Assembly (NCBI GenBank): GCA_028641055.1
Contig: CM054060.1
Span: 240,836,833-240,900,832 of the forward strand
Direction: 5' to 3'
Source: Alopecurus myosuroides
Lineage: Eukaryota > Streptophyta > Magnoliopsida > Poales > Poaceae
Length of the DNA stretch: 64,000 nucleotides
Shown here piece after piece: positions 1 through 9,436 of this stretch. The notes under the pieces are model-generated. The model saw only the letters and a program-made list of their open reading frames with translations, was not told where the DNA came from and did not search any database. Position 1 is the first letter of the stretch. Each line of letters opens with the position of its first letter. Made by a program: the position numbers and the translations under genes.

Positions 1-2571
1 GTTGCACAAACATGGGATGATGCATGTTACGTTAATAGATGCAACAAAGTAAACTAGTGGATATGATACACAAGTTTAAATGGATTCCATATGCAAAGAT
101 TGCATATGGCAAACCCATGCCTTAAGGTTGAATTAGTTGTTCTACCACTAAGCATCAGGTGTAGGTGAGTTAGCATGATGCATGCATGATGAAGAACAAG
201 AAGATAACAATATTAAATGCAATTGAAATGATAGTTAACCATTTTAGAAAACATTAATAAGGTTTGGCAATTATTGTTACTTAATGGTGTTAAACAAGTA
301 GTGGTTGTTTTCATCAAGTTAAAATGCTCAAAACAATTAACAAAGTTTATATTTGAAAAGGTTATCAAATTTTAGTTGGATTACATGTTTCACATTTTGA
401 AATTGGACTTTGGATTATTTAATTATGAATTAAACAATATTAAACAAGTTTTAATTGAATTAAACAAGATTTAAATTGTTTAAGCAATTTAAATTGTTCA
501 AACCAGGAAACAAATTTTATATTTGAATAGGGTATTCAAAATGGTATGGAAAACATATTTTATTTGACTTATTTGGAAATAGTATGAATTACTTATGAAT
601 TATTGCAAATTACATTTGAATTATCCAAATTTGAATTTTAAATGTATTTTGAAAACTCAAAACAGAACACAATTAAGTTATTTGGAAAGACTGTTAAATT
701 TTGAACAGAAAACATATAAAGTTTTTGTTTATTGGGTTTATAGATTTAAAGTTATTGAATTTTCAAGTTAGGTGTTTATTCTGCCAATTTAAGAGTATTT
801 GGAAAATATCAGAAAACGTGTTAACCATTTGTTACATTACAGCAACCTAGCCGCAGCCACTGGGTGTGGGCCACGGTGCCAGCGTGGCGCTGTGGATGGT
901 GAGGTGGCGCAGCGGGTCACTGACCCGCGGGCCTGGCCACCGAGGCAAAAACGCGGAAAAAGGACGCGCGAGGGGGGGAATCGAACCCGCACCCTCCTCC
1001 TGCTCGCGAAGGGCCACTGCCACTGCGCTGTAACTGAACTTTTGTTCAGAGTACAGCTGCAAGGTTTTTCAGGTAAAGCACCCGGCTTTGTGCCAAACTG
1101 ACGAATCTGCATCTGCAGTTTGCAGTCACGGACAGAGGCCTTCTGCCGGTGATCACCACGGCGGGTCTCCGGCGGCTCGCGGGTGGTCTAGGTTGCGCAC
1201 AGGTGTGCGTGGTGATGCTTGTGCAGAGAAGAGGGAGATAGGAGGTGGAGGCCACGGCGAGCTCACCTCCGGTGGAGTCGAGCAGCGGCTCGGTGCGGAT
1301 GGCCGGCGACAAACGGCGTGGATGGCGGCGCGGCTACGGGCTGCCTCGAGCGCCACTGTGGTGTCGTTGACGTAGGGGGCAACGTGGGCTTCCCGTTCCC
1401 GTGGCTAGCTCGCGCTGCTAGCCATCGGCGACGGCGAGCGGCGGAGGGTTTCAGAGAGTGGCGGCGGGGTTCAGAGCGTGGACTCGCGGTTGCAGAGAAG
1501 AAAGGAGGCAGACGGCGGCGGAGTTCGAGGGGGGAGGAAGCAGGCTAGGTTAGGGCTAGCAGGGGTGGAAACGGCGTTTTTATCGTGGCTCAGGGCGCTG
1601 TACGGCGAGCCATCGGGAGGGTGAGAGAACGATCAACGGAGGGGGAGCGATCGTACTGTCGACGTCAGCGCGAGGAGGAAGAAAAGCGACCGCGCTGAAG
1701 AGGTATTGGGCCACCAGAGGGAAAATGGGCTGGGCCTAGGGTAGGTTTAGCTGCTGCGCACCGTTCTCTTTTTTTTTTTTTTTCAATTATTTTTTTTTTG
1801 CTGAAACCAGATTTGGAAGAAATTGATAGGGTTTTTGATTTCAAAAATTTTGAGAAAATTCATGGGACCATGTTAGCTCAAAAGCTAACAGTTGGCAAAA
1901 TAGGTTTTTGAAAATTCAACTTTTACATTGCTGTTTGTAAAATAAGCCAAATTATAAGATTTTGAATATTCAAATTGATTAATGAAATCAACCTTTTAAT
2001 AAGGTGACCCAAAGGAATTAATTGGAAAACAAGTAATGAGAGAAAGTTTTGGTTATTATTTTTATAATTTCAAATTGGGTTCTGTTTTGAATGTTTTGGT
2101 TTGAATTTGAGCAATTTAGAAATTAATAAATTAATATTGAAAACAAGGATTTTAATAGGGGAACCCTATTGATTAAAGTGATTAAATTAGTTGTTTGGCT
2201 TGTTAAAGTTTATAAGTTCAAAAATGTTCTGTTTGATGGATTTGATTTGAATTTGAAAGTGATTTGAAGTAATTGATTGAATTAATTGTTTGATTAAAAC
2301 CAACAATTTAATAAGTGATCAACATGAAATAAAATGGAACAAATTGGTTGTTTTCATTTGTTATTTTTATTCCAAAAGTTGTAACAGAACAAGTATGAAA
2401 ACATTGTTTGAGTAAGGTTTGAATTTGAGTTGTGAAAACAGTGGAAAACAAGTGCAACAATTTAGAAACAAAAGCAAACAACATGGAAACAATATGATGA
2501 CATGATGCAATACTTTAATAAGCATGAAACAAACATTCTAAGAGGCTGGTTTTCATACTTGGGCTGTTACA
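1..2571 (-). repeat. Element B, 3' LTR (truncated by window start)
   Basis: This stretch repeats 18376-20954 with roughly a dozen substitutions plus poly-T length changes, about 0.4% by hand count. Read on the minus strand it starts TGTAACAGCCC at 2571, directly after a purine tract, so it is the 3' LTR of a minus-strand element whose far end lies left of base 1. It holds an AT-rich half, a GC-rich core (about 840-1740) and a T-rich tract. Arginine/proline-rich open frames in the GC core recur in the other LTR and look non-coding. Confidence 0.9.
957..1030 (-). promoter_or_regulatory. tRNA-like Pol III A box/B box/T-run cassette in B 3' LTR
   Basis: On the minus strand CAGCGCAGTGG (1030-1020) resembles an internal A box. 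GGTTCGATTCC (987-977) matches the B box consensus exactly. A run of five T (961-957) follows 15 nt later, as a Pol III terminator would. The A-B distance of about 33 nt suits a tRNA-type promoter. A full cloverleaf is not convincing, so this is called a promoter-like cassette and not a tRNA gene. Confidence 0.5.
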
Positions 2572-2574
2572 AAA

Positions 2575-2607
2575 CGCCCCCCCTTGAAGGAATCGCGCCC
2601 CGAGATT
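2575..2607 (-). promoter_or_regulatory. Element B purine tract with upstream hairpin
   Basis: On the minus strand an inverted repeat AATCTCG-GGG-CGCGATT (2607-2591, one mismatch) is followed by a G-rich purine tract (2585-2575) that abuts the LTR at 2571. The tract would prime plus-strand synthesis. The hairpin resembles those before the purine tracts of A and D. Confidence 0.65.
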
Positions 2608-2823
2608 CCTATTGAGAAAAGAAAAGGTCCGGATACTTCTTGGGAAGATCCTCTTGAGCTGTGACACGTGAAACACATCGTGCACATTGGATAGACGTCA
2701 AGGAATTTGGAAACCACCGGAACAATATTAGTAGAGGTATAGGTTTTGTATGGAGGATGTATAGCTGGATAGAATTTGATTCATTTGGAGAATAGACTAT
2801 CTGTAATAAGGGTGGAACAGAGT

Positions 2824-3320
2824 TATTGACATCAATGCAACACCAAGAATGACATCAATGTCAGAATCAGCAACATGAGAGTAACGAGGAATATGTGGCC
2901 TCCCATTAGAATTGGATTGTTTTTACTTATGTTGGAAGCCAACATTTGAGATTCCGGGGAGTGAACGGTGATTTGATTGCTTAGTGGAACCAGAAATAGG
3001 TTTTATGTTGTGGAAAAGATTGTTGACACAAAGGAAAGTGATGCTCCGGTATCAAACAACACTTTAGCTGGAATAGAGTTTAGTAGATGAACGGGGAAAA
3101 CTTGATTAAAACAGAACTTGGTCCATACGGAGAATAGACTATCTGGAATGTGGTGCTTGAGGAATGAAAACAACAACAACAACAAGAACCTCTCTGGACA
3201 GATAGATTTGATATTTGGGAAGTTAGCTTGACGCCGGTAGAAGAATTGAAGTGGAAACAACAACAAGATTTCAACGGACGAAAATGAAATGTTTAGAAGA
3301 ACATGATATTGAAGCAACAT
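2824..3320 (-). pseudogene. Retropepsin remnant in element B
   Basis: A minus-strand frame ending at 3003 carries a retropepsin core. Its residues 88-94 read L-F-D-T-G-A-S (DTGAS at 3053-3039), the aspartic protease active-site motif of Ty3/gypsy elements, followed by hydrophobic residues as expected. Further downstream on the same strand, 2862-2842 can be read DIDVILG, matching the [11 protein letters not shown] motif that follows the protease in element A, but in degraded form. No RT, RNase H or integrase is seen. I infer a protease fragment left by internal deletion. The leucine-rich N-terminal part of this frame is not recognisable. Confidence 0.65.
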
Positions 3321-3566
3321 CGGGAAAACGAGACCAAAATCCTGAGATACTACGGAGAACCCAAAACACGTGAAATCCTAACTTGAAAGTTTAGGTGAGA
3401 AGGGAAAAATCAACGTTGCACTTCCTTACCAGAAAAGGGAGGGAGGGTGGGGAAAAGAAGAAAAAGAACAGAATTCCTACTCTCACGTTTCATTTTTCCT
3501 ATATAGCTACAAAATAGTTTCTAGACTCAACTGCGACCAGTAAAAAGGGATCCTATGGGCAGACAG

Positions 3567-3578
3567 GCTCTGATACCA
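3567..3578 (-). promoter_or_regulatory. Element B primer binding site (tRNA-iMet)
   Basis: On the minus strand TGGTATCAGAGC lies two bases after the LTR end (LTR ends GCGACA at 3581). This is the plant initiator-Met tRNA primer site of Ty3/gypsy elements, and it fixes the orientation of B. Confidence 0.9.
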
Positions 3579-3580
3579 TT

Positions 3581-3915
3581 TGTCGCACCCTGATTTCTAG
3601 GGGATACTCACCGTACGAACTGGATAGCAGATGCTTGGATTATGGGGCATAACTGCTCCCACGTCCCAGCTTCCTGGTAGGCCTGCGCTTATGCGCGACG
3701 ACACAAGCCCTGCTATTCCATCGTCGATGTAAACTATCCACTAGAGATCAAAGGCACTTCCGTCGACGTACTTCAAACCATACACACATGGTACGTCAAC
3801 GGCGTTTATCAAGTGATATCACAACAGATCTCTACGACACAAAAGATTGAAATAAGTTGCAAATGGCTCTCATTAGAGCAGAGATAGCAAATACAATCAT
3901 TCAGAGGGCACCTGC
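3581..3915 (-). repeat. Element B, 5' LTR, end segment
   Basis: This is the U5-side end of B's 5' LTR, separated from its remainder (16809-20954) by the insertion of A. On the minus strand it ends in GGGTGCGACA beside the primer site. Joined, the 5' LTR is about 4.48 kb, very close to the 4.49 kb LTR of the related element G. Confidence 0.85.
3911..3915. repeat. Target site duplication of A, left copy (CCTGC)
   Basis: CCTGC stands directly before the 5' LTR of A and again directly after its 3' LTR (16804-16808), as expected from a five-base staggered integrase cut. Confidence 0.95.
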
Positions 3916-4916
3916 TGTAACAGCCCTACTTTTTGTGTAATAAAGAGAGGTGTTGTGTAAATGGCATGCATGCATGAAAATTTGACAAAATTTTTGCTTT
4001 TAAAGTTCAACCAGAGAGTTACCAGAAAATCACTTAAACTTGTTTCAAACAAAGTTGTTCTGCAAAGTTTCTCAAATGGAACCAAACTTATGCTAGAAAG
4101 GTAGCAAATTGAAAGAGCTTTCCAATGACTATTTTTGTGCAATTTTTGGTTCACAAAAAGGCCCTCAAATTTCATTTTTGGGTTCTGTTTTAAAGTTTCC
4201 AGGGGCTTCTTTGCAATTTTATTTTCTCCCAGGGGGTTTTCTTGAAAACCATGTCGTCTTCCTCCTGTCCGGTGACAGGAGGGCAGCCGCCGCCTCGCGC
4301 GCCACCTCCTGCTTCCCCGCGGTCGACGTGGAGGCCCCCAACGACTCCAAAGAGACGTCCGCATCGAGAGCACCTCGCAGAACCCCCCCACCCGCTGTCT
4401 CTCTCCCCTCCTCTGTCTCCTCCTCCGCCGAAACCGGCCGTCGCCGTCGATCCGTCACCGCCGTGGCTCCGCTCCCTCCCCGGCCCTCTCGTTAGGCTCA
4501 TTGGATCCGCGACGAGCCCCTCCCCGCCCTCGCGAAGACGCAGCAGCCGGGATGCCGTAGTCGCCGCAAATCGCGCCGCCTCCTTCAACCTCTCCGGTCG
4601 CCGGAATCCTCACCGCGCCGCCGATTGCGACCACCTCCGGCCCCGTCGTTAGCTCCGTTGAGCTCGTGGTGAGCTCCTCCGTCTTCCCATCCCCTCCGTT
4701 CGTCCTCTCCGGCTCGGGTTCGACGAGTTCGCCGGAACCCGATAGCCCCGCCGCCGCCCGCCATCGATTCCTCGCCGCCGGTGACCAAACCAGGGCGGCG
4801 CCACCACGGCTAGATGCGCCTCGGGGAGCTGCATCGAATGAGCCCAGGCACGCGCACGGGGATCGCCGGAATCGTCGCCGGCGAGCTCTCCCCGGCCACT
4901 GCCGTCCACCGTGAGG

Positions 4917-4936
4917 TCACGGTGATGTCACCGTGA
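4917..4936. repeat. Perfect short palindrome in A LTR
   Basis: TCACGGTGA and TCACCGTGA are perfect reverse complements separated by TG, with further TCAC repeats beside them. The same palindrome is at 14309-14328 in the 3' LTR. It could be a dimeric factor site in U3; no function is shown. Confidence 0.6.
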
Positions 4937-6574
4937 CATCACCTGCCCACGTGGCTTGACAAGTGGCATTTCTTTCTGTCTGTTTTAAACTGAGCAGTGG
5001 GCCCCGCAGTAAAAGAGAAAAACAGAAAATATTTGTTCTTTAGAAAATTAATAACTTTTATTTCACAGCTCCAAAAATTATGAAAAAAATATGTGCATGT
5101 TCAGAAAAATGAGAGCTATTTATCCATGTCATTTTCATACATGTTCAACCAAGTTTAAAATGAGGTCACTTTTGTACTTAACTTTTAATTCATTTAAAAT
5201 ATTGAAAATAAAGTTTTTATTCAATAAAAATAGAAAATTAAGTGTAATATACCATTTTGATCAGTGAAACAAATTCAATCCAACTATGAGGTTTATAAAG
5301 TCATTTGAGCATGTTAGCTTGGTCACATCTTCAGTTTAGGGTTTTTCCCCCTCCTCCGGTGTTCGTCGTTCACGACGCAAAACCCTATCTCCCTGTTATA
5401 TCTTTTAAGCTTCATCTCATTTGCATTGTTTTACTCATGCATACATATTGTGCATTGCACGGTCGTCAAGTATTGATTGTTTGCCTTCTTTCCGGTGTTG
5501 CTCGCTATCGGTAGACCGAGATCCGGAGGTCGATCCGGCGTTCTACGACAACTCGAGCTCTACTTTCGACGAGCAAGGCAAGCACCACCTCATGGCTACC
5601 CATGTTTTGAGTCTTTGAACCTCTTACTCATGCATTCGATTCAACTGTGTTTTGAGTCTGTTAGAGTTAACCTATCCACTGCATGACCCTTCCCCTCACA
5701 TGTCACCTTCATACCTGTTTACCCTCCTAGTATGACTAGGGTTGTTTGAGTATCGTAGAGCCTTGTGTGTTATGCTTAGCCATGCTTAGTGTTCTGATCT
5801 ACTACATCCGGTTGATGTTTTGGATCACTTCGATAACCTTGTATGTTGTTATATTTATGAGTACTGAGCATACGAAACTGACTAAGGCTAGCACGGGAGG
5901 CCACTTGGGTAGTGGTTATTCGTTCCGTACTCGCCAACCCTAGGATTTAAGGTCTCGCCGCGGAAGCCAAGACTGAGCGTGCAGCCACACGCGGGCCAAT
6001 GAACCCCGCTCGGCTAACTAACTTGTTTGATCACTTCCATGGGTCACATAGTTTGAGTTTTCCATTCGCGGGTGTGTCATAAAACGTTTTGGAGAAAACT
6101 AGGGCGTGACCGGGACCAGTGATGGACGTACACGGATCTTGTCCCGACTCACAGAACAGGTGCCGTCAGGAGGTGGCCAACTCCCTGTTGACGGGGTGGC
6201 CCTGTTTGGGTTGACTCATGGAAAGGGTTAAGCAAGGTAAAGGCCGTGGTCGACCACACTCTGCCGCGCTCTTAGAGAGGAGCGTTACCGCGTGGCGTTA
6301 AGAGTCGGTCGATACGTGTGGGTAAAGTGTACCACCCTGCAGGGATAAATCTTTCGGAAAGCCGTGTCCACGGTTATGGACAACTTGGTGAAAGTCACGG
6401 GGTCATAGATAACTCTAACGGAATGACTAAAACTTGCTGGCAATGAATGAAGGATGCCTCCTCGACTACGTCGAGAGGGGTGATTCTTGTAGCATAAGGT
6501 AGTCTGGGGTTGAGAAAGTACTTGATGGACTAAAAAACATAATGGTCTCAGTAGTTGAGTAGATTCCTCCTCTG

Positions 6575-6583
6575 TTTATAAAT
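6575..6583 (+). promoter_or_regulatory. Candidate TATA box of element A
   Basis: TTTATAAAT lies about 830 bp before the LTR end and recurs at 15966-15974 in the 3' LTR. It is the best TATA-like match seen in the LTR; the transcription start is not determined. Confidence 0.4.
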
Positions 6584-7417
6584 GCTCTATTACACGTGCT
6601 TCTCTTCCTCAACTTCGGAAAACAAAGTTGGCTTTATGCAAAGAACCTTAAAAGCCAAGTCTTGCTGAGTACCTTCTGTACTCAACCTTGCTTCGTTGTT
6701 GTTTTATTTCAGACTTCGGTGATGCAGCTGAAGAGGGGTTCTACCTCGACGTCGACGAGTAGTTAGGAGTTCCCAGGCAGCAGCTTGGTATCTGTAGTAT
6801 GGGTTTGGCTACGTTGCTTATGTTTCGGACTCTTAGTCCTTTTGCTCTTGTTGTATAGCAACATATTTGCTTTCGCTGCTTGTTGTAATGTTGGGTTGCT
6901 GGACCTATGTTGGTCTTGTAACCTCTTTGTGTAAGCTACTCTAGTATGCCTTGTTTAATACAACTTTCATGTCTAGAGTACTGCTTTGATCGGTTGTTGG
7001 TCTCGAGCCCGTTGTTATACAGTTTTGGCTATGCCTGCATAGTTGTCGCAGTCGAGGGGTTGTGGAGCCGATGATCCATGTCCGAGCCCGCCTGCCGGAG
7101 ATATCCGGCCTGGGGCGAGGTAACCCCAGTAACCCTCGATTGTTGTTGCACTTTCTGGACACATAGCATCTCTGTATAACTCTGGTCCCGTTCCTTCAGT
7201 TTCATCCGACTCGTGGATGCTTGGGTATACATATCTGGTTATGACTAGCATGGACACAAGGAGTAGTAGACCGGGGATCCGGACTACGTGCCGATGAATC
7301 CGGTCTGCCTGCCGTTGTTTGTTGCGGCCGGGGCTGGTAACCCTGAAGCCCTTGTGAGTCCACTGCTAGGAGCACATGACAGTTTGTATATCTCGGGGTC
7401 CGGGGTCCGACAGGTCT

Positions 7418-7430
7418 TGGTATCAGAGCA
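7418..7430 (+). promoter_or_regulatory. Element A primer binding site (tRNA-iMet)
   Basis: TGGTATCAGAGCA begins five bases after the 5' LTR end and is complementary to the 3' end of plant initiator-Met tRNA. Confidence 0.93.
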
Positions 7431-7740
7431 GGACTGCCTGTAGGAAACCCTTACCGTTGGTCGATGTTGAGTCTAGAACTTGTGAAAACTACTTTGAAAA
7501 GACAAAATGAGTTATGAAAACCCTCTTAGGATTCTTTTTGCTCCTTATCTGGTTTCGCTCTAACTCTGAGTCATCGTATCTCATTTGTTTTTGTGTGTTG
7601 TTTCCTTGTTGTTGTCTCAAAAGTTAGGAGTAAAACCGTTGGGTGTTTTTCTTCTGAGTACTTTGTCTCAGGTTGTTATAGTTCCAAATTCAACTCATTT
7701 CTCCATGTCTTTTGACATCTTGAAAATGTCTTTGTTTCAG

Positions 7741-8484
7741 ATGCCTTCTGATCAGGTTGTTCGACATACACTATGCCTTGGAGTTCCCGGCTTTCCTCAT
7801 CTCCTAGCCTCAGCCTGTGCAAACATAGGAGCCCCTTGGTATCCTGTGTACACCGTGTATGAGGAGTACCGTGACTTCCACCAGACCCAGTACTTGTGTG
7901 GTGTCCGTCTTCCACAGCTAGATGGCACCATCTTTCCTGCTGAGCACTATGCCGAGGGTATTGGTTTCACCGTTGAGATGGCTGTGCAGGATGCTGCACG
8001 GCATTGTCTTAATGAGCTTCGTTACCACTATCCAGATCACGAGCATAGCTCCTTCCGTTACTGCCCTGGTTCTGATGCTACTCTTGAGGGGTGTTATACC
8101 CACACCTTTGCTGATTCCTCTCAGGAGGAAGATCTTACACTTAGGTGCACCGCTGATCTCCTTGCTGCTTATGCTCGTCGCGAGCGTGAGCTTAGTGCAC
8201 TAGTTAACACCCTTGCAGCTAGTCTCAGGACTGTGACAGCCAGAGTGAGGCCATTCGTTGAGAGTGGTATTGTTCAGGCCTCTGAGATAGAGCTTCCAGC
8301 TGTACTTGTGCCTTCCTCGGTTGCATCTCCAGATGTTGGAGGTGATGTTCCCCCTCGTGGACGCCTCAGGAGGCCTAGCATGGTGCGTGGTGTACCACAG
8401 TCTCTCCACGGACCGCAGGACGAGTCTGTTCGTCGCTACCCTGGTGCTCCGGTTCCACTTCCTTTCGACTTCGGAGGATACTGA
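7741..8484 (+). CDS. Extra ORF upstream of gag in element A (function unknown)
   Basis: This is a 247-residue protein from the ATG at 7741. The frame is open from 7585, but the upstream part is leucine-rich leader and the 7741 ATG directly follows a TTTGTTTCAG acceptor-like sequence. It is not Gag, Pol or Env. Residues ~30-90 run P-Y-x-V-Y, a beta-like stretch, then G-F-T-V-E-M-A-V-Q-D-A-A-R-H-C-L-N-E-L. That spacing resembles the beta-beta-alpha end of a dsRNA-binding domain. A charged helical stretch (RRERELSALVNTLAASL) and a basic, proline-rich tail follow. Similar unnamed ORFs occur in grass gypsy elements. The dsRNA-binding idea is inference from pattern alone; this could also be a degenerate Gag-accessory protein. 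The ORF has no stops or frameshifts. Confidence 0.7.
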   Translation: MPSDQVVRHTLCLGVPGFPHLLASACANIGAPWYPVYTVYEEYRDFHQTQYLCGVRLPQLDGTIFPAEHYAEGIGFTVEMAVQDAARHCLNELRYHYPDHEHSSFRYCPGSDATLEGCYTHTFADSSQEEDLTLRCTADLLAAYARRERELSALVNTLAASLRTVTARVRPFVESGIVQASEIELPAVLVPSSVASPDVGGDVPPRGRLRRPSMVRGVPQSLHGPQDESVRRYPGAPVPLPFDFGGY

Positions 8485-8851
8485 GACCGTTGTCGGTTCC
8501 AGCTAGAGTAATGTTTGCTTTCATGTACTCGAAACCCGAAGTTGTAGAAAAATAATGTATAGGAGCAGAACTTCGGTGATGTGTATCTACCGTACTTTCT
8601 TTCAGTGTTGTATGTACTTAAGCTTGTGAGCTTGTACCGCCACTATGTATGGTTTGTACTTCGACTGGTTTCAATAAATGTTGTAATATGTTGTCTCCAT
8701 GTTGATGAAATGATACACTTCATGTTCATTCATTCTGTTCTACTACATTTCGGCATGTATCTTGTTGTTCCGTTGGAATTATTACATGTCGATCCATTGT
8801 ATCCTTTTACCATGGATGTGTTATTCATGATTCCTCTTCGTTTTACTCAGG
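8485..8851 (+). other. T-rich spacer between extra ORF and gag of A
   Basis: About 370 bp without a credible gene. The sequence is T-rich and ends in a pyrimidine tract with TTTTACTCAG one base before the gag ATG, which looks like the 3' end of an intron. No certain donor was identified. Confidence 0.5.
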
Positions 8852-9436
8852 ATGTCGGGTGGTACTCGTGGCCGTAACAACCCTCCCCCTGAGCCAACAC
8901 CTCCGCCGCCACCCACAATGGCGCAGGTGCTGCAAAGCATTGAGAACAATCGTCTGAGGAACGAACAACTTCTGGAGCGTGTGGCCCAGAACACTGAACG
9001 CCGTGCTGCCGGTGTTACACTCGTGGACTTCCTCAAGGCTCAGCCACCTTACTTTGCTGACTCCACTGAGCCTCTCGATGCCGATGACTGGCTTCGCACA
9101 ATGGAGCGCAAGTTCATTGCTCTCCGTGTCCAGGAACGTGACCGTGTGAACTTCGCCACCTATAAGCTTGAAGGTGCTGCTGGTGCTTGGTGGGAAGGCT
9201 TTCTGGCGTTGCAGGCGCCCGGTCATGAGGTCACTTGGGCAGAGTTCCGTACTGCTTTCCGTGAGGCCTATATCCGAAGGCAGTCATGGACGGTAAAAGA
9301 AAGGAGTTCCTTGATCTTACTCAGGGCAGTATGGGTATTGAGGCCTACGGTCGTGTGTTCACTCGTCTGGCTCGCTATGCTCCTCGTGATGTCACTAATG
9401 ACGAGGACAAGCAGGATCTGTTCCGTAAGGGCCTGA
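8852..9436 (+). pseudogene. gag: Element A gag, N-terminal part (frameshifted)
   Basis: From ATG 8852 the frame encodes a proline-rich start, a short coiled-coil-like stretch (residues ~30-50) and the typical Ty3/gypsy Gag core (F-L-K-A-Q-P-P-Y-F, D-A-D-D-W-L, F-A-T-Y-K-L-E-G-A-A-G-A-W-W). Near 9270-9280 the frame loses its match to Gag while the +1-offset frame opened at 9286 takes over at the equivalent point. One base is therefore missing relative to a continuous gag-pol. Residues after ~142 of this frame are out-of-frame tail. Gag packages element RNA in cytoplasmic particles. With this break the copy would not make the full polyprotein unless ribosomes shift frame here, which is not usual for the family. 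Confidence 0.85.

Larger units (their letters stand above)
2572..3580 (-). mobile_element. Element B interior (deleted)
   Basis: Only about 1 kb separates the two LTRs of B. On the minus strand it opens with a tRNA-iMet primer site (3578-3567) and closes with a purine tract (plus-strand pyrimidines 2575-2585), so both replication signals remain while most of gag-pol is missing. The only recognisable coding material is a protease fragment. This is the layout of an internally deleted or large non-autonomous derivative of a Tekay-like Ty3/gypsy element. Confidence 0.8.
3916..7412 (+). repeat. Element A 5' LTR
   Basis: It begins TGTAACAG and ends TCCGACA, and matches 13307-16803. The first ~130 bp differ from the other copy at about 13 places, while the remaining 3.37 kb differ at about 12. 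A GC-rich segment (4240-4910) gives proline/arginine-rich open frames that recur in the 3' LTR and are not credible genes. A TATA-like TTTATAAAT is at 6575-6583, which would give a U3 of about 2.7 kb. Confidence 0.95.

Noticed and set aside
957..1040. A functional tRNA gene
   Set aside because: The A box, B box and T-run fit, but the anticodon and acceptor stems do not pair convincingly, so only a tRNA-like promoter cassette is claimed.
799..1548. Arg/Gly-rich ORFs, repeated at 19174-19923
   Set aside because: They are in the GC-rich core of B's LTRs, in both strands and several frames, without start context or similarity to proteins.
4109..4914. Overlapping proline/arginine/serine-rich ORFs, repeated at 13501-14306
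   Set aside because: They lie in the GC-rich part of A's LTRs, open in several frames on both strands, and have no domain; they reflect base composition.
5305..7257. Small ORFs of 60-80 residues in A's LTR
   Set aside because: Present in both LTRs, low in coding signs, and spread over both strands.
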